From positions 14,434,501-14,498,500 of the forward strand of contig CM052360.1 of NCBI GenBank assembly GCA_028551475.1: DNA of 64,000 bases, read 5' to 3'. Shown here in pieces: positions 1 through 11,815 of the stretch. The notes under the pieces were generated by a model, which saw nothing but the letters and a program-made list of their open reading frames with translations, was not told where the DNA came from and did no database searches. A program made the translations under genes and the position numbers. The first letter of the stretch is position 1, and each line of letters starts with the position of its first letter. Origin of the DNA: Casuarina equisetifolia. Its lineage: Eukaryota; Streptophyta; Magnoliopsida; Fagales; Casuarinaceae.

Positions 1-431
1 GGATAAGAATAGGTCTAAACCTAAACCCTATTTAAGAGAAGAGAAGAGGCAAAAGAAGGGGAGAGGAGGAAATTGAGCACAACTCAAGAAAGAGGCCAAG
101 AATTCAAGGTTTTCTTGAAGAGAAGACAAAAAGGGTGACAAACTTCTTGTTCTTGGATTCAAGATGCCTTCTTTATTTCTTATTACCATTCTTCGTCATT
201 ATTTCTTTATGTTTTAGTTTATTTTTGTTAGAGCTACGATGTAACCTAATTATGATGGTATGAATCTTATAATTATTATGTTTTGCAAGATATTTTATTT
301 ATGTGAAGTTACATATTATGGAGTTTAATGCTTTTAAGTGATTAGCTACCACTTAGATGACTTGATTTGCATGTTAGAGACCGAGAGGAAATAGCATGCA
401 GTTGCTTCTTGTAATATGCAACCATAGATTA
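1..431 (+). mobile_element. Partial Gypsy (Athila-like) LTR
   Basis: The sequence matches the middle of the Gypsy LTR seen whole at 17084-18356, from the segment with the AAACCCTATTTAAGAG motif to the tract before CTAGT at 432-436. It is the left-hand twin of the partial LTR at 61114-61928 and is cut by the window edge. No coding content. It is a fossil fragment. Confidence 0.85.
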
Positions 432-2504
432 CTAGTGACAGTATAAAGACACACCAAATAAAAATAGGTTTAAAGATCAAGTAATAAGCAATAGCAATTA
501 TAAGAAGAATGACTAAGACCATGTGGGGGAAAAAAACAAAGAGATAGACACCTTCTCAAATAATTCTTCAAAATGATTGAGCAAAACCTCTATGACTGAG
601 CTTGTATGGACTTCTTGCCCATAAAGAGCTAAAAGATGCTCCTCAAACTCCTTTATGGCCTAGAAGTTCTTAGAAACAAGTTATTCCATTTGTTTTGTGA
701 CAAAAAAATAGTATGAAGAACTAGCTAGTGCTTTTATTGCTTTATTTTGGCCAAGAAGGTAGTAATCTAGCAATTTTTGTTACAAAGTTATCACCAATGA
801 AGTGCAAGAAATATTAGGTTCAAAATAGAACACAATGAGGAGAAAAAATTCTACACCTTGGATTTCAGAAAATATTGAAGAGACTTCACAAGGAAAGCAA
901 GAACACCACTTGCTGCAGCTTTGACTCTCTCACAAGAGTCCAAATGTGTAATTTCAAACATATTTGCAAAAGTGATTCTTCTACAGCATGGCGCATAAAT
1001 CATCTAAGAGTTACTGCAATGAAAATTTATGACATGAAGCCTAGAAGCAAGGTGGAACAAAATATCAATAACTTTTGTTTTTTATAATATTTAGCTAAAA
1101 ACAAGGCTAAAAGAACATAAATGCCACATGAGATGCTTGGATGAGAAATTATCTTCTGCTGCCACATGCATTTAAATGTGGTGTGTTGCTTTTGAGAAGA
1201 GAGCACACATCATTATTTTAATGAGGAATTTGGACAATCATGTTCCAATGTAAATATGTACTCTCTTAAGTGCTTCAATTGCTTAGCAAAATCATTGGCA
1301 GCAATCTGTTATTTCTATTGGATATCAATTAGCTAGTTGACAAAAGCAATGGACTTATCAACCCAGAGGGGGGTTGAAATGAATAACATTGAAATAGACA
1401 AATGCATAGCCAATTGCACTTAGACCATCCAAACGAGGATTGCCTAACCAAAGAAACAATATAATGTGGCTTCATTACATGGTCCTAAACAATAAATTAC
1501 AAATCATTTTTAAAATCAAACAAATTATAGAATTGAAATTAAGTTTAGTAGCTACATTAATTAAGATTTTCTTATCAAGCATAATACATAAAAAAAAAAA
1601 GTTTTGGGTCAATTTGGCAACACAACCCAAAATCCTAACTTTAAGGGGGGGGGGGATGAGACAATCACTTTATAAATTAGTCTAACTCAAACAATAAAAG
1701 GTCCATACCAACATGTTCACGACTAATGTCTTTGTGGGAGTTTAGGCAAGACTGCTAAAGAAGCAACACTAATGTTATGCTTTCAAAATAGTTCTCATTG
1801 GTTGCTTTCCATTTAGGAACCAAAATATCACCTGGAAAACTTCATAATTCACATATGGCAACAAGATCAGGAGCTCTAGAAGCCAACCTATTTTGTGTCA
1901 GTAACAGATGCTGCATATCATATGATGGCTCAAGGAACCACCAAGATTTATAATGATCCTACAAAGAACAACCCAAGAAATAAATATTTAGCTTCTGAAA
2001 CAAGATAATATAAAGAATCTAAATTATAAATTACAAAACAACTAATATTCTAGCATAAATTCATATTACCTCCATATATACTGACTTGTGCCTAGACAAT
2101 CCACTACTTTCTAATAGCTTTAGAAGCTCAGGAAAGGCCCTTCTCTTCCCTAGACTTTTGTTTGTCTCCTTCCATATATCATCACAATGCACTACATTTC
2201 TATATATTTTCTCAATTGTGCACCACACAACTTCCACTGCTCCTCAAATAAGAGGTGTATAGACTGGGAAATGGAGCATTCTTTTAAAACATTTGTAAGC
2301 TCTGTACAAGGTACAAGTTCATAAAATTGTAAATCACCAAAGAACACTAGTGGCAGAAACAATAGTTGCAATTATTACTTTAAAGCAAAAGGACAAAGAA
2401 TAACCTCCACTAGGACCACTAAAGTGTAAGACAGGATTATCTAATTCAAGAGCTTTCTCAAGGTGCAACTTTTGCAAAGCATAAACTGTATTTTTGCACC
2501 AATC
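1..2504 (+). repeat. Left copy of a 2.5-kb near-identical direct repeat
   Basis: This stretch matches 61498-64000 base for base apart from roughly 20 scattered differences and short homopolymer changes counted by eye, so about 99% identity. Both copies carry the same partial Gypsy LTR at the same position, followed by the same decayed midasin exons. The duplication is therefore younger than that LTR insertion. Both copies run into a window edge (this one on the left, the other on the right), so the true length is unknown. It could be a real segmental duplication with a period of about 61.5 kb, or two haplotypes placed in series by the assembler. Confidence 0.95.
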
Positions 2505-2960
2505 AACATACCATGTCAACCTATACCAGATAAATCATGCCAATGTTTCAGAGTCATTCTTAATGAAAATTTATGTAGACAAAAGCATTGAACGGACATC
2601 GATGTGAACCTGTCTTTGTTATGAAACAACACTGGATCCAAAGGTTCACTCAACATGCCCATATTTTTCTTTGAAAGTCCAGCATGGATCCTTTGACCAT
2701 GTACAAATTTAGCTTTGATCCCTCTTTGTTGTGCATCTTGGTCAAGAAAAAGCATTACTAGTTATTGTAGAAAATCCTATACAAACAAATACATTAGAGG
2801 CACATCCATGTAAAACACAAAAGGCTACCTTTGCAAAAATATAAACATCACACAAAATCCTCCTCAACCACATTAGACAAACACTATAACCTTGGCTATG
2901 TAAAACACTATATGGATCTTCTACTTCTTTTGATGAGTATCCTCTCTAGTTCTAAAGGCT
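432..2960 (-). pseudogene. MDN1: Midasin (MDN1) pseudogene fragment, left copy
   Basis: Minus-strand remains of the linker part of plant midasin, the AAA-ATPase that strips assembly factors from pre-60S ribosomal particles. Exon-like blocks in N-to-C order are: 2755-2520 (KFVHGQRIHAGL, then SEPLDPVL), 2519-2405 (TWYVDWCKNTVYALQKL, LHFSGPSGG, followed by a GT donor), 2275-2085 (EEQWKLCGAQLRKYI, CDDIWKETNKSLGKRR, FPELLKLLESSGLSRHKS), 1962-1850 (WFLEPSYDMQHLLLTQNRL), 1835-1690 (KWKATNENYFES), 1050-850 (RVKAAASGVLAFLVKSL) and about 650-545 (AIKEFEEHLLALYGQEV). A further candidate exon lies at about 2960-2800 and is weak. The frame changes inside the CDDIW exon and at 2516-2519, and stops stand where glutamine codons are expected near 650-690. 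Introns are kept, so this is a genomic duplicate, not a processed copy. The identification comes from recalled plant midasin motifs; the assignment of the 1050-850 and 650-545 blocks is less sure than the others. Confidence 0.8.
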
Positions 2961-4239
2961 TGTTTAAAAGCTTTTCCTTTCATTTAGGACAACTCCCTCT
3001 AACATTATAGGGTTGACCTTAATACATATATTGCACTAGGGAAACAAGGATATATTGGACCATCATCTGGCATAACACAACGTGTGTAGGCAACGATCTA
3101 GTCAAGATGGAATGCATTAAATTATGTACAATTAGCTTATTTATCAACTAGACCATAAACATTAATGCATCATCTAAAACATTATTATATGGATCATATG
3201 TGCAGTAGTTAGAAAAATCATAAACACAACTTTTAATCATAAAATAAGGCCATAGGATTGAGGCAAACAAAATGAAGTAATTTCAAGATTTCGTAATATC
3301 AGGGTTCTACTCATGTAATTGTTGTCTAGGGTTGAGTTTTATAAATTAAACAATCTCATCCCAAAAATTCACTAAACAATATAATACATAAGTAAACTAA
3401 ACTAAGGTTTCTAAGCTTATGTCGGGTCCTTCTAGAGTTTTCAATCGATGTAAAAGTCTTAGAATGTTCCTGTCTACACAGTTTCAAAAGCACACTAAAG
3501 CACACTATTTATTTTACCATGTATAAATATTCAGACATCTTCTAGTATTGAATTAACAAAGGAAAGAAAATAAAAACTCGATGCATCTCCTAAATTCTCC
3601 AATGCTAGATATGTGAATAAATTCCTCTAAACTGCAAGTTCCATTAACAAAAAGTGGCCCAGCCAAGATGAATTTACAAATCCTTAATGAAGCAAACATA
3701 AACCTAATCTAAACCAGGGACTAAACTACAACATGCCTTTGATGGGTAGATAGATCATGTCCAAGTATATTGGCAGAATGTCTATTTTGAAGAATAGAAT
3801 AAAGAGCAAAGCATAACTGCAACAAAAGACAAAAAAACTGAATTAGTGGTGGAAAACATAGCATAGAGGTTCTAGATTTATGAAGAAGTAATTACAAACC
3901 AAATGTAAACTAGTATTGCTCTACTAACCCTTAAAGTTGTAGTTAAACCAAATTTTTGTTCTTCCACTTCAATAGACTCCACATGGCACCCAAGCTTCAA
4001 TTATAGAAGTTATTTTTTTGAACTTCATGTGTTTGGACCACCTCTCTTGCAATTTAATAGACTTATGTTTTAAGTTAAACATTTTGGGATAACTTTGTTT
4101 TGGCTTATGAACTTTGCTATACTAGGACAAAAATTATCGGAGAAATAAAAGACAAATGTTGCTAAAATTCACAGAAAAGGCTCTCAAAAAGATGTTATAA
4201 TTTGCAATGCTAGCCATTGATTCTTAAATTTTTCATAGA
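2961..4239. other. No recognisable gene
   Basis: AT-rich sequence between the midasin remains and the X array. It may be midasin intron or upstream exon sequence too decayed to recognise. I found no open frame of note, no terminal repeats and no match to the other repeats in the window. Confidence 0.5.
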
Positions 4240-4670
4240 ATGGGGTCAACTAGGTCTGGCCCAATTAAGTCAGCCTAGCCCATTTGGATTAGGCCAATCC
4301 AGTCCATTCAATTTAGGCTAGTCTGGCCTATTTAGGTTAAGCCCATCCAGCCCATTCGGGTAAGCTAGCTCGGCCCATTTGCGCCAACGAGTTCAACATA
4401 CATAGGTCATAATCCAGCCCATATGGGCCAGCTTGGCTCAACCCATTTGGTCAACGATCAACCAAGTTGACTAGAAAGCTTATAGTGGAGTGTAAAGGCA
4501 CATACGATGTCCAAATTCAATGTGATTTAGACCAACATGTTCATTTTTTAATATAGAACATTCTTGTCTATGATTTTATATGTTTTAAGCTTAATATAAG
4601 TTGGTTTTGACACTTTCTAATCTAGTCTTGCTAATGTAGATTATGTCAGCTTGCCAAGAGGGAGGATCAT
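4240..4670 (+). mobile_element. X element, 3' part of an internal region
   Basis: It matches the end of the X internal regions at 6172-6670 and 11225-11704. It begins inside the CCCATTT-rich minisatellite and runs to a purine tract (AAGAGGGAGGATCA, 4656-4669) that serves as the polypurine tract before the LTR at 4671. Non-coding. To the left the similarity stops at about 4240. Confidence 0.7.
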
Positions 4671-5597
4671 TGGGCCGAACATTGAGTTTAATAAGTGTGA
4701 AGGGCTCAACTCATTTTGTGTCCCACTCATGGGATGTTATTAGGCTCCCTAAAGTTATGTTTGGTAGAAAGAGCAAAGAGCAAGTTACAAAAACCCTCCC
4801 TAACATATTCCAACAATTTGACAAGGTTGAGGCTTGCATGGCTTTATATGGTCGGATATGAGCCAGTGTTGGTCTTTATATCTCATGTTTGGCACACAAT
4901 GGATGATAACTCTTAGTTGAGAGAGAGCTATTGAACGAGAAAAACAAAGGGAGGAGAGAGAAAGTAATGGAGAATGATCTAACCAACCTCATGTTTTTAA
5001 TGCATATATTTTTTTTTTATCGTAGACAAAGGAAAGCAAAGAAAGTGCATGTCACAATCAACAAATACTTTTTTACTCATGATAGACATGCCTTTTCAAA
5101 TGAGAGAAAAATGTGTTCATTTGTAAGAGATATGGGAGAGAAACCTAAGACCCTTTGTATAAAATGTGCTTTCATGGCTTTTCATGCACACCAAATCTAT
5201 TTCTCTTGGCACCATCGAAATGACTTTATTGGTTGGTATGGGTTGTGGCTTGCCAAATAAGGCCGTGTTGAGTGGGCTTGTTTCGTAGCATATAAAATTA
5301 GAGCTAGGTCTTATCTTTTAGCTCATAGTACATAAACCTATTATACAAAGCATTAAGGTTATAAGAGGCTTCATTCTTGCAAAGCTACAATCCTTAGTTT
5401 CTCTCATTGAGCCAATGCCTTTAGAATTAGAACAGAGGATATACATTTAACTTGAAGATTGAATTTCATATTTGTGGATGTTCATAAGAGATAATAGTAT
5501 GGTATGTTTTCATCTACCTATGTTTATTTGTTATTTTAGATATGACTATGCAAATCATGGGTTTTCAATCTCATTTGATATTGATTAAATGCTAACA
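4671..5597 (+). mobile_element. X element LTR, copy a
   Basis: About 927 bp, bounded on the left by a polypurine tract and on the right by a tRNA-Met-type primer site (TGATATTAGAGCC at 5600-5612; the cleaner copy at 41074-41086 reads TGGTATCAGAGCC). It begins TGGGCCGAAC and ends GCTAACA, giving TG...CA ends. The same sequence recurs at 6671-10649 (interrupted) and, in parts, at 11705-11815, 40832-41071 and 42105-42215. The small open frames inside have no recognisable product. Confidence 0.75.
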
Positions 5598-6670
5598 TGT
5601 GATATTAGAGCCTTTGTAGATTAGGTCTAAAACTTAAAAAGTTATTTTGTTGGGTCAATTTTTTTGGTTTCAAAAGTTTTTTGCTTTTATTTGGGTTTTG
5701 TACAAAAAATTCGTTTTTCAAATTAGAGAAAAAAAAATTCCAATCTCAAATCAAATCAAATTCAAACAAAATTTAGATCTGATCAGGTTTCTTTTTGTAA
5801 TTTTCAGCGTTATTGTTGCAAAAAAGTGTAAATCTATAGATTTGGATGTCAATTAATGGCTTTAATCACATCTATAAAAGATATTTTTCAATTTCATTAA
5901 TTTCTTCATTCTTAATCAATTTTGTGGATTAATTAGCCCAAGGCATTTTCTACTATTTACTAGCAACTCTAGCTACTCTTGCTGGTGAATCTGTGTAGAA
6001 ATGCATAGATTGATGGATTGTAAAAGAATTTATTTGCAATCTGTTAGGGTCATTTTTTACCCATGCAATGAGTTTTTAACTTGATTCACGGAGCAACCCA
6101 AATTGGATCAAGTCAACTTGATCCAAATTTGGTTTAACTCAATTTGTCTTACTTCATTCAACTTGATTCGGCCCATTCGGTCAATGGGCCAACTAGGTCT
6201 GGCCCATTTGAGTCAATTGGCCCACTTGGATAAAGTTGGTCTGGCCCATTTAGGTTAGGCTAGTCTAGCCCATTTAGGCCAGGTCAATCCAACCCATTTT
6301 GGTAAGCCAACTCAACCCACTTGGGCTAACGAATTCAAGCCACACAAGTCATGATATGGCCTATATGGCTCAGCTTTGCTCAACCCATTTGGTCTAACTT
6401 GGTTTAGTCAACCTAAACTAGACAATGGTTAGGGATTAACCCATTTTGGTCAATAGTCAACCAAGTTGACCAAAAAGCTTGTAGTGGTGTGTAAGGGTGT
6501 GTATGATGTCCAAATTCAATGTGATTTAGACCAACATGTGAGTTTTTTTAATATAGAACATTCTAGTTTATGATTTTATATAGTTTGAGCTTGATATAAG
6601 TTGGTTTTGACACTTTGTGATCCAACCCTACTGATGTAGATTGTTTCGGCTTGCTAAGGGGGAGGATCAC
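5598..6670 (+). mobile_element. X element internal region, non-coding
   Basis: About 1.07 kb between the tRNA-Met-type primer site (5600-5612) and a polypurine tract (AAGGGGGAGGATCA, about 6656-6669). It has no gag or pol. Instead it contains a block at 6172-6330 of degenerate repeats of about 25-30 bp built on GGCCCATTTAGGTTAGGC. An LTR element with such a short non-coding core is of the LARD/TRIM kind: it would depend on proteins from another element. Likely partners are Copia, from the primer type, but this is inference. Confidence 0.7.
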
Positions 6671-6701
6671 TGGGCTGATCATTGAGTTTTGTAGGTGTGA
6701 G

Positions 6702-8301
6702 TGTTGGAAAATAGGGTTTTGTTGTGACTGAAAATATTTTCTTGAAAAATATCAATTCTCAAAATATGTTTTTCTAAATGTGCAAAAAGCAAAACTATAG
6801 GAAGTAAAAGGTGTACAAATTATAATATCAATTAATGATATTATAAAGTAACCGGGTTCCTACATTCTCTCATAAAATATACTTTTAAAGTATTTGTTAC
6901 ATATATTCAAATAAATGTTGATTATTTAAATATATTTTTTATCTAAATATTTCCTCAAGAACTATGAAGTATACTTTAATATATTTTAGGAATATGATAC
7001 TTGGTTGGTGAAATTGTAGGAAAAATATGTGAGCTTAAGTTCAATATATGCAATACATTACAAATGTATTGATATTGGATCATGTTGATATTGGACCGGG
7101 TACACATGCTGAATATATATAGTATTACTGGACTAGACTGTGGTTGTTGGACTGTGAGAACATAGGTGCGGCCCAAGTTCACGTTAGCCTACCTAATCCC
7201 ATTTCTGCTACGGTGTCACATTGATCATTATCTGAGATCTCCATTACGGTGTCGTCTTGATCACACTAGAACCCTTCTTGATACACTTGCTGGCTATGAC
7301 GTCATCTCACTTAAGGGCACATAAGAGATGCTTATCTCTCGAGGGGTCAAGCCTTAACCACGTCATTCTCACCCTGACGTTGCCTTCGTCCCTCTTAAGT
7401 GCCGAAGCTCTAACAGAATAAATCTGGAGGAGATGGGTTGTCAGAACGGTCGGATTTTGAATCAAAAGGGTGAAATGAAGCTGATTTAATGGACAATCTA
7501 CTATTCCCAACAGATAGAAGGCTATGGTTCAGGTTTGACTCAAATAGAAAACCCTAGATTTGCTTCTATTTAAAGGAGATGTGTTCATGAAGGGATTGAT
7601 TGATGAGCAACATCTATTTGAAGCATTTTTCTTTATGAAGATAATCTGCTCAGCTTGCTTAATATTTGATTCAAGATCATACACCATTTTCATGGTTTAC
7701 AAGCTTTCAGTGATAGTTGATTATTTGGTTCAATCTTTGAGAATATCATCAATTATAGCTTGTATAACATTATTTATATGCTGATTTCACTTATAAACAT
7801 TTTTGCACATAAATCTTGAGGAAAATCTGAAACCCTAATTTCACCAATTTGGGGATTTCGTATTAAGAGCTTTGTATCTTGATATATTTGTTTAAATAGC
7901 TCCTCTGATCAGCAATATCCCATATATTGACATATTATTTGGGGATTTGCTATTGTATATGATCCTTTGATCATTATCTGTACTCGGACATGGTAATTCC
8001 TTGAGAAGGGATTAGTTGGATTAGGGAGAATGTGTTCTCCTAATCAGATTAAGTAAAGGGGACTTTAATCAGTTTGATTGAAGGAGAAGAGGGTGGACAT
8101 AGGACTCTAAGATAGAGTGCTGAACCACCGTGGCAAATTAGGTGTTTCTTTTCTTGTCCTTTCCTTGATTACATATTTCTGTTTGCATGTTATTACTATT
8201 ATACAAATTGTTAAAGTTATTGTTAGATTTTAGAAAGAAAAGGATTGTTCGGTACAACAACAATTCAACCCCCCCTTCTTGTTACGTCATAAAACTCAAC
8301 A
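6702..8301 (+). mobile_element. Copia beta-type solo LTR
   Basis: A 1600-bp LTR from TGTTGGAAAATAGGG to CATAAAACTCAACA, flanked by the 5-bp target duplication GTGAG (6697-6701 and 8302-8306). It matches the LTR of Copia beta (28215-29977) in reverse complement. The empty site is kept in the X copy at about 42125-42140. No internal region is present, so it is a solo LTR left by recombination between the two ends of a former element. It contains the shared palindrome at 6821-6845. Confidence 0.9.
6821..6845. repeat. 25-bp palindrome conserved in Copia LTRs (first of 12)
   Basis: Two 10-base arms, TATAATATCA and TGATATTATA, around a five-base centre. It is followed in LTR direction by AAGTAACCGGGTTCCTA and preceded by GGAAGTAAAAGGTG. 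Copies: 6821-6845, 8506-8530, 15053-15077, 27900-27924, 29839-29863, 36037-36061, 39153-39178, 45284-45308, 46466-46490, 53563-53587, 55420-55444, 57102-57126. It sits near the 5' end of each LTR (U3) in the alpha, beta and gamma families, and is better conserved than the sequence around it. Confidence 0.9.
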
Positions 8302-8384
8302 GTGAGGGCCTCAACTCACTTTATACCCTGCTCTTGGGAATGTGATTAGGCTCTCCAAAATCTTGTTTAATGGAAAGAGCAAAG

Positions 8385-9906
8385 TGTTGAAAATCATGTG
8401 TTGATATGTTTTGTTGAGAAAACTTTTACTTGTAAATAATTTTACATATGATAATATCCTTATGTGCATACATTAAATACCAAAGGAAGTAAAAGAGGTG
8501 TAAATTATAATATCAACTAATGATATTATAAAGTAGCCGGTTTCCTACATTTCATTATCAAACATCACATATAAAGTTTAGTTCAATATTTTCACGTGAT
8601 TTAATGAATAAAAATATAAGTAATTATATTAAAGAAAAAATGATACTTTACTAAATATGCTTGTAAGTATATGGAGGACCAAAGAATGTATTATGAAAGA
8701 AAAATTCATAATATAAGGTACTATGTGACTGAGCTTACTCTATGCTGGATTGAGTCTAAACTATTCATGTTGGACTGAGCATAAATAACTCTGATGGGCC
8801 GAGCATAAATAACTCTGATGGACCAAGCCTATACTGATATAAGCCCAAACTAATCTAAGCCTAAACTGATCTAAGCCCGAACTGATCCATGGTATGAAGG
8901 TGTGAAACACGGTCGTTTCACTTAAACCTAAAGAGACACTGCTCTTAATCGAGAAACTGATCGATTGAAGCCCTAGCCTCCTCACCGAGTTATTCTCTTT
9001 CGCTTCTCTCTGTCACCGACTCTCCAACAGGAAGAAATTTGAGGTAATGGAAATGTCAGAACTACTTTGAAGAGCCTTAATCACTGTATGCACTATTGAT
9101 TGATATAGCATCTGTCACATCTCAACGATTTAGCTCCAACGGGCAACTTAGGTTTGAATGACCCTTAAAAGCTTATTTACTTGATATCTTATATAAAAAT
9201 AAGGAGAAGAAAGTTCTTTAAGTGATCTTTGATAATATATTGTGTTGAGAAATCAAGTTTGTGCTTAAGTCTTACAAAGAGATCATACTCAATGATATTC
9301 TTTATCAATCTTCGAATCAATTGTGTGTCTTTGGTGATATTCCTTCAAATCTATTATCTTATGAATATCTATTGATAGATTGATCTTTATATGTACTAGA
9401 TTACTTCAAAATATTATTTGCACATAAAGATCTTTGTAAATCTAAAACCCTAGCTTTGTGAAAATTGGGGATTTCATGATTAGAGCTTGAATTAATTTTA
9501 TATATGTTCAATTAGCTCTTTAATAAGCTTTATTCCTTACTCACATTATATATTTGAGGATTAGCTTGATGTATTAAAGTTTGATTAACCTAAGCTTTGT
9601 AACTGAGAATCAAATAATTCCTTTTTGAGGAGTTGTGAAGTGTAGGAGAAGATTTCTCCTAGCTTCAAGTAAAGTAGACTTCAACTTGGTTTAAGTTGAA
9701 GGAAAAGTGGGTGAAAGTAGGTGAAAAGTACCAAACCACCATGTAAATCTTTGAGCTTGCCTATCTTGTTTAATTGTTGATTATATGCTTTGATATATTT
9801 GTGTTGAACAATAATCTTGCATAAATAGAAGAAAGGTCAGAAAATAAAAGATAAAACCTAAGTATCCAATTCAACCCCCCTTCCTAGATAACCATAAAAC
9901 CTTATA
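8385..9906 (+). mobile_element. Copia alpha-type solo LTR
   Basis: A 1522-bp LTR starting TGTTGAAAATCATGTG, flanked by CAAAG (8380-8384 and 9907-9911). It matches the LTRs of Copia alpha at 13769-15260 and 26588-28108 in reverse complement. The related LTR copy a keeps an empty site (GAGCAAAGAGCAAG, about 4770-4784). The shared palindrome lies at 8506-8530. It looks older than the other solo LTRs because it differs more from the family. Confidence 0.9.
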
Positions 9907-10649
9907 CAAAGAACAAGTTGTGGAAACAATCCCCAATGTATTCCAACAATTTGGCAAGGTTGAGTTTTCTATGGCTTTATATGGTTGGATATAAGCTAGA
10001 GTTGATGTCTATATCTCATGTTTGGCACACAATGAAGTACCGCTCTTAGTTCAGGGAGAATTGTTGTACGAGATAGACAAAGGAAAGAAAGAGAGAGAGT
10101 AATGGAAAAGGATCCAACCAACCTTACATTTTTTACGCTTATATGTTTTTTTATTATAGATAAAGGAGAATAAAGAAAGTGCACGTCACAATCACCAAAT
10201 TCTTTTTCACTCGTGATAAACGAATGCTTTTTTAGATGAGAGAAAAATGTGTTTTCACTTATAAGAGAGATGGGAGAGAAACTGAAGACCTTTTGTATAG
10301 AAAGTGTTTTCATAGCTTTTCACGCACACTAAATCTATTTCTTATGACACTATCGAAATGGCTTTATTGGCTAGTAGGGGTCGTGACTTGCCAAATAAGA
10401 TTGTGGTGAGTGGGCATGTTTGATAGCATAAAAAGTTACAATTAGGTCCTATCCTCTAGCTCATAGTATATAAGTATCTTATATAGAGCATTAGGTTTAT
10501 AAGAGGTTTTATTCTTGTAAAGTTACAACCCCTTGGCTTCTCTTATTGAGCCAATGCCTTTGGAATGAGAATAGATGATATGCATTTAACCTAAAAATTG
10601 AATTTTGCAATTATGGATGTTTTTAAGAGACATTAATTAAATCCTAACA

Positions 10650-11704
10650 TGTGATATTAGAGCCTTTGTAGATCAAGTCTAGAACTCAAAAAGTTATTTT
10701 GTTGGGTCAATTTTTGTGGTTTTAAAAGCCTTTTGCTTTTATTTGAATTTTGTATGGAAAATTTACTTTTTGAATTAAAAAAAAATTCAAATCTCAAACT
10801 AAACCAAATTCAAACAAAATTTAGATTTGATTAAGTTTCATTTTCCAATTTTTAACATTATTGTCGCAAAAACATGTAGATCTATAGATTTGGATGTCAA
10901 TTAATGGCTTTAATCACATCTAAAAAAGATATTTTTCCAATTTCATTAATTTCTTCATTCTTAATCAGTTTTGGGTATCAATAAGCCAAAATAGGGCATT
11001 TTTTACTGTCTTCTAGTGACTTTGGCTATTGCTGGCAGTGAATATGTGCAAAAATGCACAAATTGAGGGATTGTAAACAACAAAAAAAATTGTTTGCAAT
11101 CTATTCGAGTCATTTTCAACCCGCACAATGAGTTTCTAACTTGATTTGCAGAGCAACCCAAATCGGATTAGGTCAGCTTGATCCAAATTTGGTTAAACTT
11201 AATTTTGTTCACTTAGGTTAACCCGATTTAGCCCATTCGGTCAATGGGCCAACTAGGTGTTGCCCATTCAAGTTAGGCCAATCTGGCCCATTTAGGTCTG
11301 GCCAATCCAAGCCATTCGAGTTTGGCCAATCTAGCCTATTCGGGTAAGTTAGCTTAGCCCACTTGGGCCAATGGGTTCAACCTAAACAGTTCATGATGTG
11401 GCCTATATAAGTTAGGGTCAACCCATTTGGTCAAAGCCAATTCAGTCAACTTGAAGTAGTCAACGATTAATGATTAACCCATTTGGTCAATGGTTAACCA
11501 AGTTGACAATAAATAAAGCTTGCAGTGTAAGGGCATGTACGATGTCCAAATTTAATGTGATTTAGACCAACATGTGAGCTTGTTAATATAAAAAATTCTA
11601 GTGTATGATTTTATATGTTTTGAGCTTGATATAAGTTGGTTTTGACACTTTATGATCCAACCTTGTGATGTAGATTGTGTTAGCTTGCTAAGAATGAGGA
11701 TCGT
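10650..11704 (+). mobile_element. X element internal region, second copy
   Basis: About 1.05 kb, parallel to 5598-6670: primer-type site at its start (about 10652-10664), CCCATTT minisatellite at 11225-11370, purine tract (AAGAATGAGGATCG) before 11705. No coding content. Confidence 0.7.
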
Positions 11705-11815
11705 TAGGCCAAACATTGAGTTTAGTAGGTGTGAAGGCCTTAACTCACACTTTGTGTCCCATTCCTGGGGATGTAATTAGGCTCCCCAAAACTTTGTTTG
11801 GTGGAAAAAGCAACG
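11705..11815 (+). mobile_element. X element LTR, partial copy c
   Basis: The first ~110 bp of the X LTR follow the purine tract, then the sequence changes to segment Y. The same junction is found at about 42215, so the X/Y join existed before the composite was duplicated. Confidence 0.65.

Larger units (their letters stand above)
6671..10649 (+). mobile_element. X element LTR, copy b, split by two solo LTRs
   Basis: This is the second LTR of the array, starting TGGGCTGATC and ending ATCCTAACA before a primer site at about 10652. Two Copia solo LTRs sit inside it (6702-8301 and 8385-9906), each with a perfect 5-bp target duplication. Without them it is about 850 bp, similar to copy a. Confidence 0.75.

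Noticed and set aside
875-1087. Plus-strand open frame of 70 codons, repeated at 62371-62583
   Set aside because: It is antisense to a midasin-like exon on the minus strand and is duplicated only because the whole 2.5-kb segment is.
4931-5260. 109-codon open frame in X LTR copy a
   Set aside because: Not kept in LTR copy b, low-complexity composition and no recognisable domain.
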